NCBI GenBank assembly: GCA_030704615.1
Contig: CM060733.1
Coordinates: 29,328,001 to 29,392,000, forward strand
DNA length: 64,000 nt
Reading direction: 5' to 3'
Origin: Takakia lepidozioides
Lineage: Eukaryota; Streptophyta; Takakiopsida; Takakiales; Takakiaceae
Below, one piece after another: positions 51,426-61,734 of this stretch (its first letter is position 1; each line of letters begins with the position of its first letter). Position numbers and translations under genes: made by a program. The notes under the pieces were generated by a model. It searched no databases. It worked only from the letters and a program-made list of their open reading frames with translations, and was not told the origin of the DNA.

Positions 51426-54400
51426 TCAACGCTTCTTCCACTTTTGAGGTCGCCCTTCGAAAGCTGCAACCGCCTCGGATGCGTTTCCCATTTCTGAGGC
51501 ACGCACCCAAGATGCCTCAACATGATGATAGCCCTTCCATTTCATGAGATACTCCGTTTCTCGATTCTTGAACCTCCTCGACTTAAGCACTGCCTCCACC
51601 TCGTACTCAGGTTCGTTTTCATGATCCAATAGCACAGGTGGCGGACGCAACACTTGATGCCGATTCGGACGCGCTTCATCTTTGAAGTAAGGCTTCAAAA
51701 GGGAGACGTGGAATACCAGATGCACCTTGCTGTTTGCCGGCAGCTCCAATTCATACACATCCTCATTCATAACCTTCCGGATGCGAAAGGGTCATGCATA
51801 CGGAGGTACGAACTTCGGACTCACTTCCGGAGATAGTTGGAAATTCTTGATGTTCAACCAGACCTCCGTGCCTGCCTCAAACTTAACTTCCCTCCACTTC
51901 CGATTCGCATGTCATTCATACCGTTTCCTAGTTTTGGCAATGTTGTACTTTGCAAGCTTCAACAAACGTTCGCGTTCTTCCAACACCGTTGCTGCTGCCG
52001 GTTCCTCAACGTCTTGGGCGGCCCAACTTGTCGGCACCAGAGGTGCTTTTCCATAGACCAATACGAAAAGAAAAATTCCCGTTGCGGAGTGTTTTGTGTT
52101 ATTATAACAGAACTCTGTCGCGTCCAAGTGCTCCACCCAGTCCGATTGGTCTGTCGACACGTAATTCCATAAGATCTGCTTCACCACGGAATTCACCCTT
52201 TCCGTTTGGCCGTCTGTTGTAGGTCGGAAGGCAGTGCTCATCTTGAGCCTCGTCCCCATTTTCTTCCAGAGTGCCCTCCAAAATTTACTTGTAAACTTTG
52301 GATCGCGGTTCGAGACAATATCCTTCGGGAGTCCATGATGCTTGAAGACGTGGGCGAAGTAAAGTCGCCCCGTCTCCTGTGCCGTTGCCGTCTCCTTGGT
52401 GGGAATGAAATGGCCCATTTTACTGGACCTATCCACCACCACCATGATTGCATCGAATCCTTTTGACAGCGGCATAGCACTCATGAAATTTTCCCAAGAC
52501 CCCTCTGGAATCGGCAAGGGTTGTAACAGCCCCGCTTGCTTTTTATACTCGCTTCGGTTTTGTTGGCATGTGGTGCATGTCTTGACATACTCCTCGGCCT
52601 CCTCCCTCAGCTTGGGCCAGAAATACTCTTTCTTCAGGAGTGCCGCGGTGTGCTTGGCTCCACCGTGGCCCGCAAGCGGGCCATCATGGCATTCTCTCAA
52701 GAGGCTATCTCTGACCTTTCCCTTCGACACATAGAGATGCTTTTGCGTGTACCGGAGCAGTCCATTTTGCAAGTGGAACTGCGATTTAGCCCCCATCCTC
52801 GAGTCCCGCATCACAGGCTTCGCCATCTCATCCTTCCGGTAAGCCTTCCGGATCTTCCTTTGGAGCGTCGTCTCGCCCCTGTACACCAACATGAGCTGTT
52901 GCTTTCTACTTAAAGCATCGGCCACCACCTTGTCCCGTCCCGGTTTGTACTGGATATCCACGTCGAACACCGCTAAAATGTCTTGCCACCTAAGTTGTTT
53001 TGGGGACAACTTAGGCTGCATGGCAAAATACTTCACCGTGACATTGTCCATGAACACCTTCACCGGGTTGGAACCAACATAGTGGCGCCAAAGCTCAAGG
53101 CAATGCACCACCGCCTTCATTTCTTTTTTGTGCATAGGCCACCGTCACTCCACTTCATTCAGTTTCTTACTTTTGTAAGCCACTGGACATCCAGCTTGCA
53201 TGAGTACACCCCCAATCGCGAAGTCCGACGCATCTGTATGAATCTCAAATGGACGGTCGAACTCCGGGATTTTCAAGACTGGAGCTTCCGCCATCCGCTG
53301 CTTCAACTCGGCAAAAGCTTGGCCACAAAAGGTGTTTCATACCCATACTTTGGATTTACACAGAAGGTGTAACAGCGACCCCGCGATCTTGGCGACATTT
53401 CTCACATACTTTCGGTAATAGTAGGCGAGTCCTAGGAAGGATCGCACTCCCGGGACCGAAGTCGGAGACTCCCAGTCCAAGATCGCCCTCACATTTCTGT
53501 AATCCATTTTGATCCCATCCTGTGTAATCACATGCCCTAGGAACTCCACTTTTGTGACCCCGAATTCGCACTTTGAAGCTTTGGCATACGGCTTCCCTTC
53601 CCGCAATTTCTAGAACACCCTTTTGAGGTGCTCCAGATGCTCTTCCTTTGTTTTTGAGTACACCAAGATGTCGTCGATGTACACGATCACAAAGTCATCC
53701 AACCATTCTTGGAAAAGGCTGTTCATTAGCGTGCTAAAGGTCGCGGGTGCGTTGGTGAGCCCAAAAGGCATCACCAATAACTCATATGAACCATATCTTG
53801 TCATGCACGCGGTCTTCTCCTCATCTCTTTCTGCCACTCGGATTTGATGACCACTAGCCGGAGCGCAAATCAATCCGGCTGAAATACTTCGCTCCTGCTA
53901 ACCGATCGAAGAGGTCGTCGATCCTGGGCAAATGGTACCGGTTCTTGATAGTCATCTTATTCAGAGCCCTGTAATCGACACACATCCGCAGCGTCCCATC
54001 CTTCTTGTCTGCGAATAGCACCGGGGCTCCGTAAGGTGACTTACTCGGCCGGATGTACCCCTTTGACATTATATCCTTGAGCTGAGTCTTCAGCTCGATC
54101 ATCTCTCTGTGGCTCAACCGGTAGGGCGCCTTGGCAGGCGGCTCCGATCTCGGTATCATCTCAATGATCTTGTGGTCAACTCCTCTTTGCGGTGGCAAGC
54201 CGCTTGGTAAATCCTCTGGCATCACATCTTGGTATTTCTCCAAGATCCCCTTGATCCAATCTGGGCTCGGCTCCCTATCGCCTTCTCCCTCCACTTGTCT
54301 TACGTAAAGCAAGAACTGGGGCTCATGTGACTCCTCCACGGCCCACTCTTTTGCTGACATCAGGTTTATTCGCCCTCCCACTGGGTTGGGCGTTTCCGAC

Positions 54401-54780
54401 ACTCGTAAAACTTCGCCACCATTCCCACACGGTAGCGTGACTACTCTCTTGCGGCCATCTATGACCGCTCCGGATTTGCTCAAAAATGTCATCGCCAAAA
54501 TGAGATCCACTCCATCGATCTCGCAAATGGTGAAGTTCTCACGTCCCTCCCAACTCCCCAGCTGAAGAGGAACATCAAACGCCAACCTCGTCGCCAATTG
54601 TGGTTCTCCTTTGGCAGAACGCACCTCAATAGAGGACCCCACATCATTTGTCAGGAGCCCCACCTTCCGTGTCGTTGCCGGTGTCATGAAGGAGTGCGAC
54701 GCTGCTAGGACCATTGCAGAGATCTGGGAAGATGGCTGAGATCTGGGCTGCATCGGTAATACCAACGGAGCATGAAGCAC
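51426..54780 (-). pseudogene. Ty3/gypsy chromovirus polyprotein, 5'-truncated and inactivated
   Basis: Minus-strand order: retropepsin-like region (about 54,700-54,400), RT ([37 protein letters not shown], then YIDDILVYS near 53,690), RNase H, integrase zinc domain (GHGGAKHT... CTTCQQ), catalytic core, and a C-terminal chromodomain (YEVEAVLKSRRFKNRETEYL, MKWKGYHHVEASWV, 51,600-51,460). The chromodomain places it in the chromovirus group. Frame breaks occur near 53,873, 53,606, 53,135 and 51,800. The integrase residue expected to be the second catalytic Asp is Asn (AAC at 52310-52308), and the first Asp region is altered. Gag and the 5' LTR are missing. It is a dead copy. Confidence 0.85.
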
Positions 54781-55562
54781 TTATCGTAAAGCCGAATGTG
54801 TATGGCCTGAGCGGAAAACACGGGTGTTTGAGCAGTTATCACAGCCCACCACAGCATCACACAGCCTATCACAGCCCACCATAGTGTCACACAGGATGGT
54901 GTCTGATGGGGGTATGTGCCATTCGATTCCGCAACCTCCGTCGTTACCTAGCACGACAATGGTCTCGTCAACCTGTCCAGGAACATCCTTCCTTTCTTCT
55001 TCCAAATAAACTGTGCCCGGTTTGAGCTTGAATTTGGAACAAAGGTAAGTTTCAGTCACTCTGCAAAGTCCTCCCTCGTTTGGGATCCAGGCTCTCCCAA
55101 GTTGCGGAGGACAGCAAACTATAGCGTAGGAATTCGGAGCCATCGAAGACCGCACGAAGTTGGCAAGTGCGAGGTTCAGTATAGCGACAGACCAAGGCTC
55201 ACAGGCACCATGCGGAGTCCATCGACGATTGGAAGTCGCACATTGAAGTGGAAAGTATTGTTTCAAGCTACATGCATGAAGGTGGGAGGTGTGATTCCAT
55301 AGCCAGTAAGTTAGACAATGATGGCCGATTCGGCGACGAAATAACATCTCCTGACAGTTTCTCCTGAGGGTGGATCCAGCAGTATTCTCGGTGCAAACAG
55401 GAACGTTCGCACTGACAAGTGCCAGTACTGTTAGTTAAAACGGTCAGACAACCAAGTTGTGCTCATCAAGATTGGCCGCAATTGTGTTGTTTCGGAACAA
55501 TGCAACCCATTCAGGTTCCAGATTTCCCGTCCCGAGTGATTCTTTCGATTGCTGGTGGACAA
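54781..55562. other. Unassigned sequence flanking the chromovirus
   Basis: A minus-strand open frame (55347-54781) contains GLCRVTETYLCSKFKLKPGT and a GC-D/VGCD repeat derived from a short ATCACAGCCCACCA tandem duplication (about 54,835-54,890). I do not recognise it and cannot say whether it is coding. Confidence 0.4.
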
Positions 55563-57246
55563 AAATACGGCGCCGCATTTCCGTATTGCATCTTGGTCAT
55601 GCACCAGAGCGACGGAAATGCGGCACCGAGTTTCCGTCCGGGGGAAACCTTTATACTCTCCAGAACGGAAATGCGGTAACGCATTTCCATCCAGCAAGCA
55701 CGGTATGTGAAGGTGGTACGGAAATGCGGTAACGCATTTCCATCCAACAAGCACGGTATGTGAAGGTGGAACGGAAATGCGGTACAACATTTCCGTTCTG
55801 ATTGAGAATTATGAACAAAGGGAACAGAAATGCGGCACCGCATTTCCGTCCGAGTCGCACTTTCCGACATTCCAGAACGGAAATGCGGCACCGCATATCC
55901 GCCCGGGTGAGACCTTAACACTCTCCAGAACGGAAATGCGGTAACGTATTTCCATCCAGAAAGCACGGTATGTGAAGGTGGAATGGAAATGCGGTACCGC
56001 ATTTCCGTTCTGATTGAGAATTATGAACAACGGGAACAGAAATGCGGCACCGCATTTCCGTCCGAGTCGCACTTTCCGACATTCCAGAACGGAAATGCGG
56101 CGCCGCATTTCCATTTTGTATCTGATGCATGGAGCCGAGTGCAATTCCGACCGCTTGAGACAGCGCAATTCCGACCGGTTGAGACATTCATACTATCCGG
56201 AACGGAAATGCGGTGCCGCATTTCCGTTCTGATTGAAAATCGTGAACCATCGGAACTGAAATGCGGCAGCGCATTTCCATCCGAGTCGCACCTCCCAACA
56301 TTCCAGAACGCAAATGCGGCACCGCATTTCCGTTCTGATGAAAAATCGTGAAACATCGGGACTGAAATGCGGTACCGCATTTCCGTCGGAGTCGCACCTT
56401 CCGACATTCCAAAACGGAAATGCGGCGCCGCATTACCGTTTTGTATGTGAGGCATGGAGCTGTGGAATGAAAATGCGGCACCGCATTTCCGCCAGGGTCA
56501 GACCTTAATACTTTACAGAACGGAAATGCGGTACCGCATTTCCGTTCTGACTGAAAATCGTGAACAACGGGAACAGAAATTCGGCTCCGCATTTCCGTCC
56601 GAGTCGCACCTTCCGACATTCTCGAACGGGAATGCGGCTCCGCATTTCCGTCCGAGTCGCACCTTCCGACATTCTCGAACGGGAATGCGGCTCCGCATTT
56701 CCGTCCGAGTCGCACCTTCCGACATTCTCGAACGGGAATGCGGCGCCGCATTTCCGTTTTGTATACGAGGCCTGGAGCTGTGGGACGGAAATGTGGTGCC
56801 GCATTTCCATCCATGTGAGACCTTCAAACTTTCCAGACAGGAAATGCGGCACCGCATTTCTGTTCAGGTGAGACCTCTATACTTTCCCGAACGGAAATGT
56901 GGAACGGCATTTCCGTTCATCAACTGCGGTATGTGAAGGGGGAACGGAAATGCGGTACCGTATTTCAATTCAGATTGAAAATCATGAACCACGGGAACTG
57001 AAATGTTGTGCCGCATTTCCGTCCGAATCGCACCTTTCGACATTCCTGAACGGAAATGCGGCGCCGCATTTCCCTTTTGTATCTCATACATGGAGCTGTG
57101 GGACGGAAATGCCGCACCGTATTTCCGTTCAACAACTAAGGTATGTGAACGTGGAACTGAAATGCGGTGCCGCATTTTCTTCCAACAAGTACGGATGTGT
57201 AGCTTCGTGATGGTACTTAACGGAAATGCGGCGCCGCATTCGCATT
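55563..57246. repeat. Palindromic satellite: about 31 hairpin cores at about 53-bp spacing
   Basis: Each core is an inverted repeat, GGAAATGCGG then two bases (often CA, TA, CG or TG) then CCGCATTTCC, usually extended to 13-bp arms by ACG/CGT. Cores recur every 52-54 bp with two wider intervals (before 56,200 and 57,219). The spacers fall into a few recurring classes, all in one orientation: GAGTCGCACCTTCCGACATT, TGAAAATCGTGAAC-like, GGTATGTGAAGGTGG, GAGACCTTAATACTTT-like and GGCATGGAGCTGTGG. A 53-bp unit is repeated essentially identically around 56,590-56,750. Long open frames on both strands are by-products of the repeat. Confidence 0.9.
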
Positions 57247-57599
57247 TTCACTCCAACTCATCAGACGCTGGGACGGAAATGCCTTGAAATGTGAACACGT
57301 GGAGCAACGGAATTGCGGCACATGTCTGCACTCTATCTGACTGAAGTGGCATGAGCGGCGCGGCTGACTGTTGGATAATGATGTTTGTTTTTCGGACGGC
57401 AGGCGTATCCTGAACGATTCGAATTTCGTAATGACGCAAAGTCCACGAGGAGACACTTTCGTCCAACCCTTTCGAACCCAAGTGGTGCATCACCGCCGTT
57501 TCATCTACTTTTGTCGTGTCTCCTCACTCACCCCTCTCGCGCCCTTTCCATCTGCACTCTTTGCCCCTTTTCCCTGTCTCTGTTCTTCTTATGCTCGAA
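57247..57599 (+). other. Flank between satellite and ParB-like gene
   Basis: Contains a pyrimidine-rich stretch (about 57,500-57,600) that could be a promoter or 5' untranslated region of the following gene. No coding sequence recognised. Confidence 0.4.
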
Positions 57600-59190
57600 C
57601 CTGAAAGGGGGGGATTTCGTGCACCATACAGGAGACCTCGTCGCAAGCTCCGAAAATTATACTTCGGACGTAGGCCAATGCCGAAGGGGATGAAGCAGAT
57701 GCGTCTACAGGAGGAGATTGCCATCTCCGAGCAGCAGGCCACTCAGGCAACCCAGCCACCAGTGAGAGCTCCATGCGATCGGGCTGCGCGCAGCTGATCG
57801 AGCACTGAGTACTTGATATGCCAACAAGGGATAATGGGTGAGTTGATGGGGAACTAGTGTAGTACTTGACTGTGCTTGCCAGATTCGATGTACCGAACCC
57901 CCCATTTTGCTTCTGTAATTCTTAGACTGAATGCTAGGAGACTTGAATGCAGAACATGTTTGCATGCCTAACAGGAAAGGTGGACGTGCTGGAGGGATCG
58001 CAGGAATCCGAAGAGCCGCAGGAAGAGTCCGAGGAGCTAGCTGCAGCACGTACACCCACTCGATCCCCGAGCGCGGGTATTCCTGCCGGGCCTAGCCCTG
58101 TGCGTTTCAAAGACGCGGCTTCGAAGGGCAAGTTCAAAGCCCCAGAGATCGACTCGCGTTCTTCGGTCATGGAGAATCGCCAGCAGGGGTCGGGCCCTTC
58201 TCCAGCAAAGTCGAAGAAGAAGCAGCCCATCCCTCTACTGGTTTCTGAACCGGCTCAGGCCGCTTCACCCCCACCAACGCGAATGAAGCAGCCTGGTAAA
58301 AGACAGATTCAATTGCAGCAGATACCTTCACCTGCAAGGATGAGGAAGCAGAAGGCAATCAGGGCAAACGGCCAACAATCTCCCGCAAAACCGCTTCCAC
58401 GAGCTGAAGCTCAGTTCCTGGAGGATTTCTCGCCTGCAGATGTTGGGGCCGACTCTGCTGCAGCGAAGGCAATGGGATCGACCGTTTCTGTCGATTTGGT
58501 ACCGGAGGAGGGTGCTGCCGCTCAACGTTCGCAGCAAGACCTCACCACCGATGAGCAAGCAGGTCCGGAGGAGGCCTCTGCAATGGCAGAATTGCCCGCA
58601 GACAGGCCCAGAGTGCAGCTCCAGTTGAGGATGCTCCAGCTGCTCAGCCACTACCGGCACCTACAGACATGTCTCTGGAGGATTTCAAAAGTGCAGCTGA
58701 TAAAATGTTGGAGGAGACACACAGTAGCATTGGCAGAGTTCTGGGCAGCAGGGTATTCCAGCGGACTCTTCGAATCCCACTCTGTCGCATGGTCTCCCTT
58801 CCCATTGTCAGGCAGGCCCTTCCCGGAGATGTGGATAAGCTCAGTTCGCATTTCGAGAAGGGTACCGTCTGGATCGGCAGCGTTTTACGTTTCCATTGAG
58901 AATGAGGACGGCGAACTCGTGGACCCACTGCGATGAATTGTCAACGTGGGATACCCAGTGGCACACTCGCAACAACGAATTCGAGGCGACGCTGAAGGGT
59001 GATCCAGACTTCGGCCATATGTCGGTAAAAATGTTCTTTGTGTGGGACGGGAATCACCGACTTCTCGCCTGGTGGGAGTACATCAAGCAGAACCATGCCA
59101 AGCACATTGGCTGGCATTACATGGTGGAGTGTGTCATCCTCAAGTGAAGGCGGCAGACTCCTCCTTGCTCAAGAATGCCATGGGGGGCCC
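57600..59190 (+). pseudogene. Frameshifted gene with ParB-like DGNHR motif, function unknown
   Basis: A first open piece (to 57,797) ends in PKGMKQMRLQEEIAISEQQ. After a likely intron (acceptor CAG near 57,952) a long low-complexity basic/proline-rich region follows to about 58,640 with repeated SPAK/SPAR motifs. The C-terminal part, in three different frames, reads LPIVRQALPGDVDKLSSHFE, then IENEDGELVDPL, then WDTQWHTRNNEF and MFFVWDGNHRLLAWWEYIKQ. DGNHR preceded by a hydrophobic strand and an LPGDVDKL segment resembles the ParB/sulfiredoxin N-terminal fold, whose signature is D-G-x-H-R. That is inference from short motifs. Frameshifts near 58,650, 58,890, 58,920 and 59,145 make this copy a pseudogene, or the assembly poor here. 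The gap at 59,235 cuts it off from further context. Confidence 0.5.
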
Positions 59191-59234
59191 AACTTCGTAA
59201 GATACTCATACCCTCCCAAGCACGTTCGAAATGC

Positions 59235-59734
59235 NNNNNNNNNNNNNNNNNNNNNNNNNNNNNNNNNNNNNNNNNNNNNNNNNNNNNNNNNNNNNNNNNN
59301 NNNNNNNNNNNNNNNNNNNNNNNNNNNNNNNNNNNNNNNNNNNNNNNNNNNNNNNNNNNNNNNNNNNNNNNNNNNNNNNNNNNNNNNNNNNNNNNNNNNN
59401 NNNNNNNNNNNNNNNNNNNNNNNNNNNNNNNNNNNNNNNNNNNNNNNNNNNNNNNNNNNNNNNNNNNNNNNNNNNNNNNNNNNNNNNNNNNNNNNNNNNN
59501 NNNNNNNNNNNNNNNNNNNNNNNNNNNNNNNNNNNNNNNNNNNNNNNNNNNNNNNNNNNNNNNNNNNNNNNNNNNNNNNNNNNNNNNNNNNNNNNNNNNN
59601 NNNNNNNNNNNNNNNNNNNNNNNNNNNNNNNNNNNNNNNNNNNNNNNNNNNNNNNNNNNNNNNNNNNNNNNNNNNNNNNNNNNNNNNNNNNNNNNNNNNN
59701 NNNNNNNNNNNNNNNNNNNNNNNNNNNNNNNNNN
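59235..59734. other. Assembly gap (500 N)
   Basis: Exactly 500 undetermined bases, probably a conventional gap size, so true distance is unknown. It interrupts the retroelement RT on the right; the sequence left of it cannot be assumed contiguous. Confidence 1.
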
Positions 59735-60240
59735 TAACTGGTGATATCCGGATCGTAAATCCAACGTGCTTAAAGACCTTGGAATGCCCAATGGCATCAA
59801 AGATCTCCTCTGGTGTTGGCATGGCATACCTATCGGACTTGGTCTGACGATTTACAGGCCGGTAATCACCGCACATACGTCTCTCCGTCCAATTGCCATA
59901 GACATCCTTCTTAGCTGGCATCACTGTGGCTGAAGCATACTCTCCACCAGAGAGCTCCACCAAACCTGCCTCCCAGAGATCTTGAGTCCTCATCTGAATC
60001 AAAGACCTCTCCATGTCACTGTATCTATAGGGTCTCCGAAAGATTGGCGTGTCAGTGGCCAACTCAATACGGATCTCTTGACCCTTCAGTGCTCCCAAGT
60101 CCTTCAAACTGAAGGCAAAGCAATTCCTGTAAGCCCTCAGGAACCGCCGTATACGTCGTCTCTCTCCTCCGGTGACAATGGGTCCAATGTCAGGCTCCCA
60201 ATTGTCCTCCGTAACTGCAACCTTAAGTCAGTGGGCTTAG
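59735..60240 (-). pseudogene. Ty3/gypsy-like reverse transcriptase N-terminal part of the methyltransferase-bearing element
   Basis: Minus-strand frame: RRRIRRFLRAYRNCFAF, SLKDLGALKGQEIRIEL, FRRPYRYSDMERSLIQ, YASATVMPAKKDVYGNWTER, CGDYRPVNRQTKSDRYAMPT, EEIFDAIG, then in a shifted frame LSTLDLRSGYHQL, the palm strand carrying the first catalytic Asp. The YxDD part should lie in the gap. It is in the same frame as the methyltransferase C-terminus upstream, but stops lie between them (60,332 to about 60,240). Confidence 0.85.
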
Positions 60241-60332
60241 AGGTAGAGGACGCGTCCTGTGGTTGCTATGCTGCAACCTCTTGAGCAGTACTCCTTCCTG
60301 CTCAGTCAATGACAAGGCCTCATCCTGCCCCA

Positions 60333-61728
60333 TCATCTCATCATTGAGAACCTCCTCAACCCGAGAAGAATCCCAATCTCATCCATCACAGCTGCCTTGG
60401 CTGCCAACTCCCTCTGAACCTCGAGCACCTCCCACGTGTGCCATGGATGTCTACACCCCGTGGTCCTCACCGGCTCGCCCCCACTCACTGCCTGTACCGT
60501 CTCGGTAGGCAGAGAGACCATGAAGGGGAGTGCACTCCGCACTCTACGTTGCTCAGCCATAGCCAAGCTGATAATCCAGGTCAAGCAATTGAGATCCATT
60601 GCTTGCCCCAACACCTGACGCCGTGATGCCTCAGAAAGAGAAGGCACCGTTGTGGTCCCAGTGGAAAACCCCATAGCCCGCTCTCGCTCGTCGGCATTAG
60701 GCTCCACTAACTGCTGCAACTGAGCATCCCACAGGAGGCCAGGTCCACCATCCCGAAAAGCATGGGATCCTGGGAAGCTGAGCAGTGTAGGTAATGCTGC
60801 TCGTGGTTGACCCACCCTGTTGACCACTGCCAAAGGCGAACGGTCATCGTGTCTCACACGTTGAGACTGCCTCCCTGTGTCCAAAATGCTGTCCACTATG
60901 AGGTGTGTTGGCCGCTCCACCCCATCAAATGCACGCTTGAGCAGTGCGGGTGGCATCAAGTTAGTCCACCATAGCCGTGGACGATGAGCCCGTGATCCCA
61001 CTGCAGTTGCATCCAGCAGCACTGCTGACCCAAGCCACGACCGGACTTGATGCACACTGGCCATCACCCTGGCCCGAGAATCGCCCATCAGTGGCACATT
61101 CTCCAAGATGTATGCTGGCGATACAGCTTGATGAAGCTGCAAGTGGCGCAAAATCCGCACCATCTCCCAAAACAGACCCGTCCTCGAGTCTCGCAATCCA
61201 TTGCCATGCCCGGTGATGAATGCCCTTGGCAGGGCCAACCTGCCACTACCAGATCAATGGAGCCAACTGCTCCAAATCCGGCGCCCCCAGCAACGAAATG
61301 TCTGCTGGCAAGGCTTGGTGGTATCCACGAACTGCAGACACTGGCAACAAAGCAGGGTACTGCTGTACCAACTGAGCAACATGGCGCAGTGAGACGCGTC
61401 GTGCAGTCTCATCCCTCTCCACATACAGGTAACGCCTTACCCGCACACCTGCCTGTAGCATAGCAGCCAATCCGGTGCTGATCCCGCCAAACAAGTCCAG
61501 AAGGCAAATGCCTTCATCCGGATACTGCCACACAATAGGTGTGGTATCCAATGGTGACAACTGAGGTGGTCCTGGTGCAATACCCGCACTCTCCTCCTCT
61601 CCTGACGGTACAAAAGCCTCTACCCAGGCTTGTTGCACCCGTCGATCAGCAACCTGCTGCAAATCCTTGCTCGTACCCCACAATGGAGTGTGAGCAGCCA
61701 TGGCAGGCAACTCCGCCATACCATGCAT
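60333..61728 (-). pseudogene. Cytosine-5 DNA methyltransferase domain within the retroelement
   Basis: Motifs appear in canonical C5-MTase order: I, LLDLFGGISTGLAA (61503-61462), the SAM-binding loop, with YVERDETARR after it; IV, IDLVVAGWPCQGHS with the catalytic Cys of Pro-Cys-Gln at 61234-61226; VI, ILENVP (about 61,108-61,090); VIII-like, SRAHRPRLWWTN (60995-60960), close to the AHRxR..W wording of DNMT3/DRM-type enzymes; then ERERAMGFSTGTT and RRQVLGQAMDLNCLTWII, matching motifs IX-X. The catalytic residues are all present, but motif I, motif IV and motifs VI-X lie in three different frames, so two single-base shifts separate them and this copy is not expected to be active. The order is not circularly permuted as plant DRM is. 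A methyltransferase could mark or counteract marking of element DNA; its role is inference. Confidence 0.85.
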
Positions 61729-61734
61729 GTCATC

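Noticed and set aside
54781-55347. Minus-strand frame of 188 codons as a gene
   Set aside because: Contains a short tandem-repeat-derived segment, matches no family I know, and abuts the truncated chromovirus without a start context. Left as unassigned.
55511-56936. Long open frames (up to 208 codons) on both strands of the array
   Set aside because: They come from repetition of a stop-free palindrome. The same peptide patterns recur in several frames and strands, which is not expected of a gene.
55563-57246. Palindrome-spacer array resembling a CRISPR array
   Set aside because: Spacers fall into a few recurring classes instead of being unique, spacing and cores vary, there are no cas genes, and the setting is a eukaryotic nuclear genome. 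It is a satellite.
59117-60107. Open frames running through the 500-N gap
   Set aside because: They consist largely of undetermined residues; only the sequenced part right of the gap supports RT.
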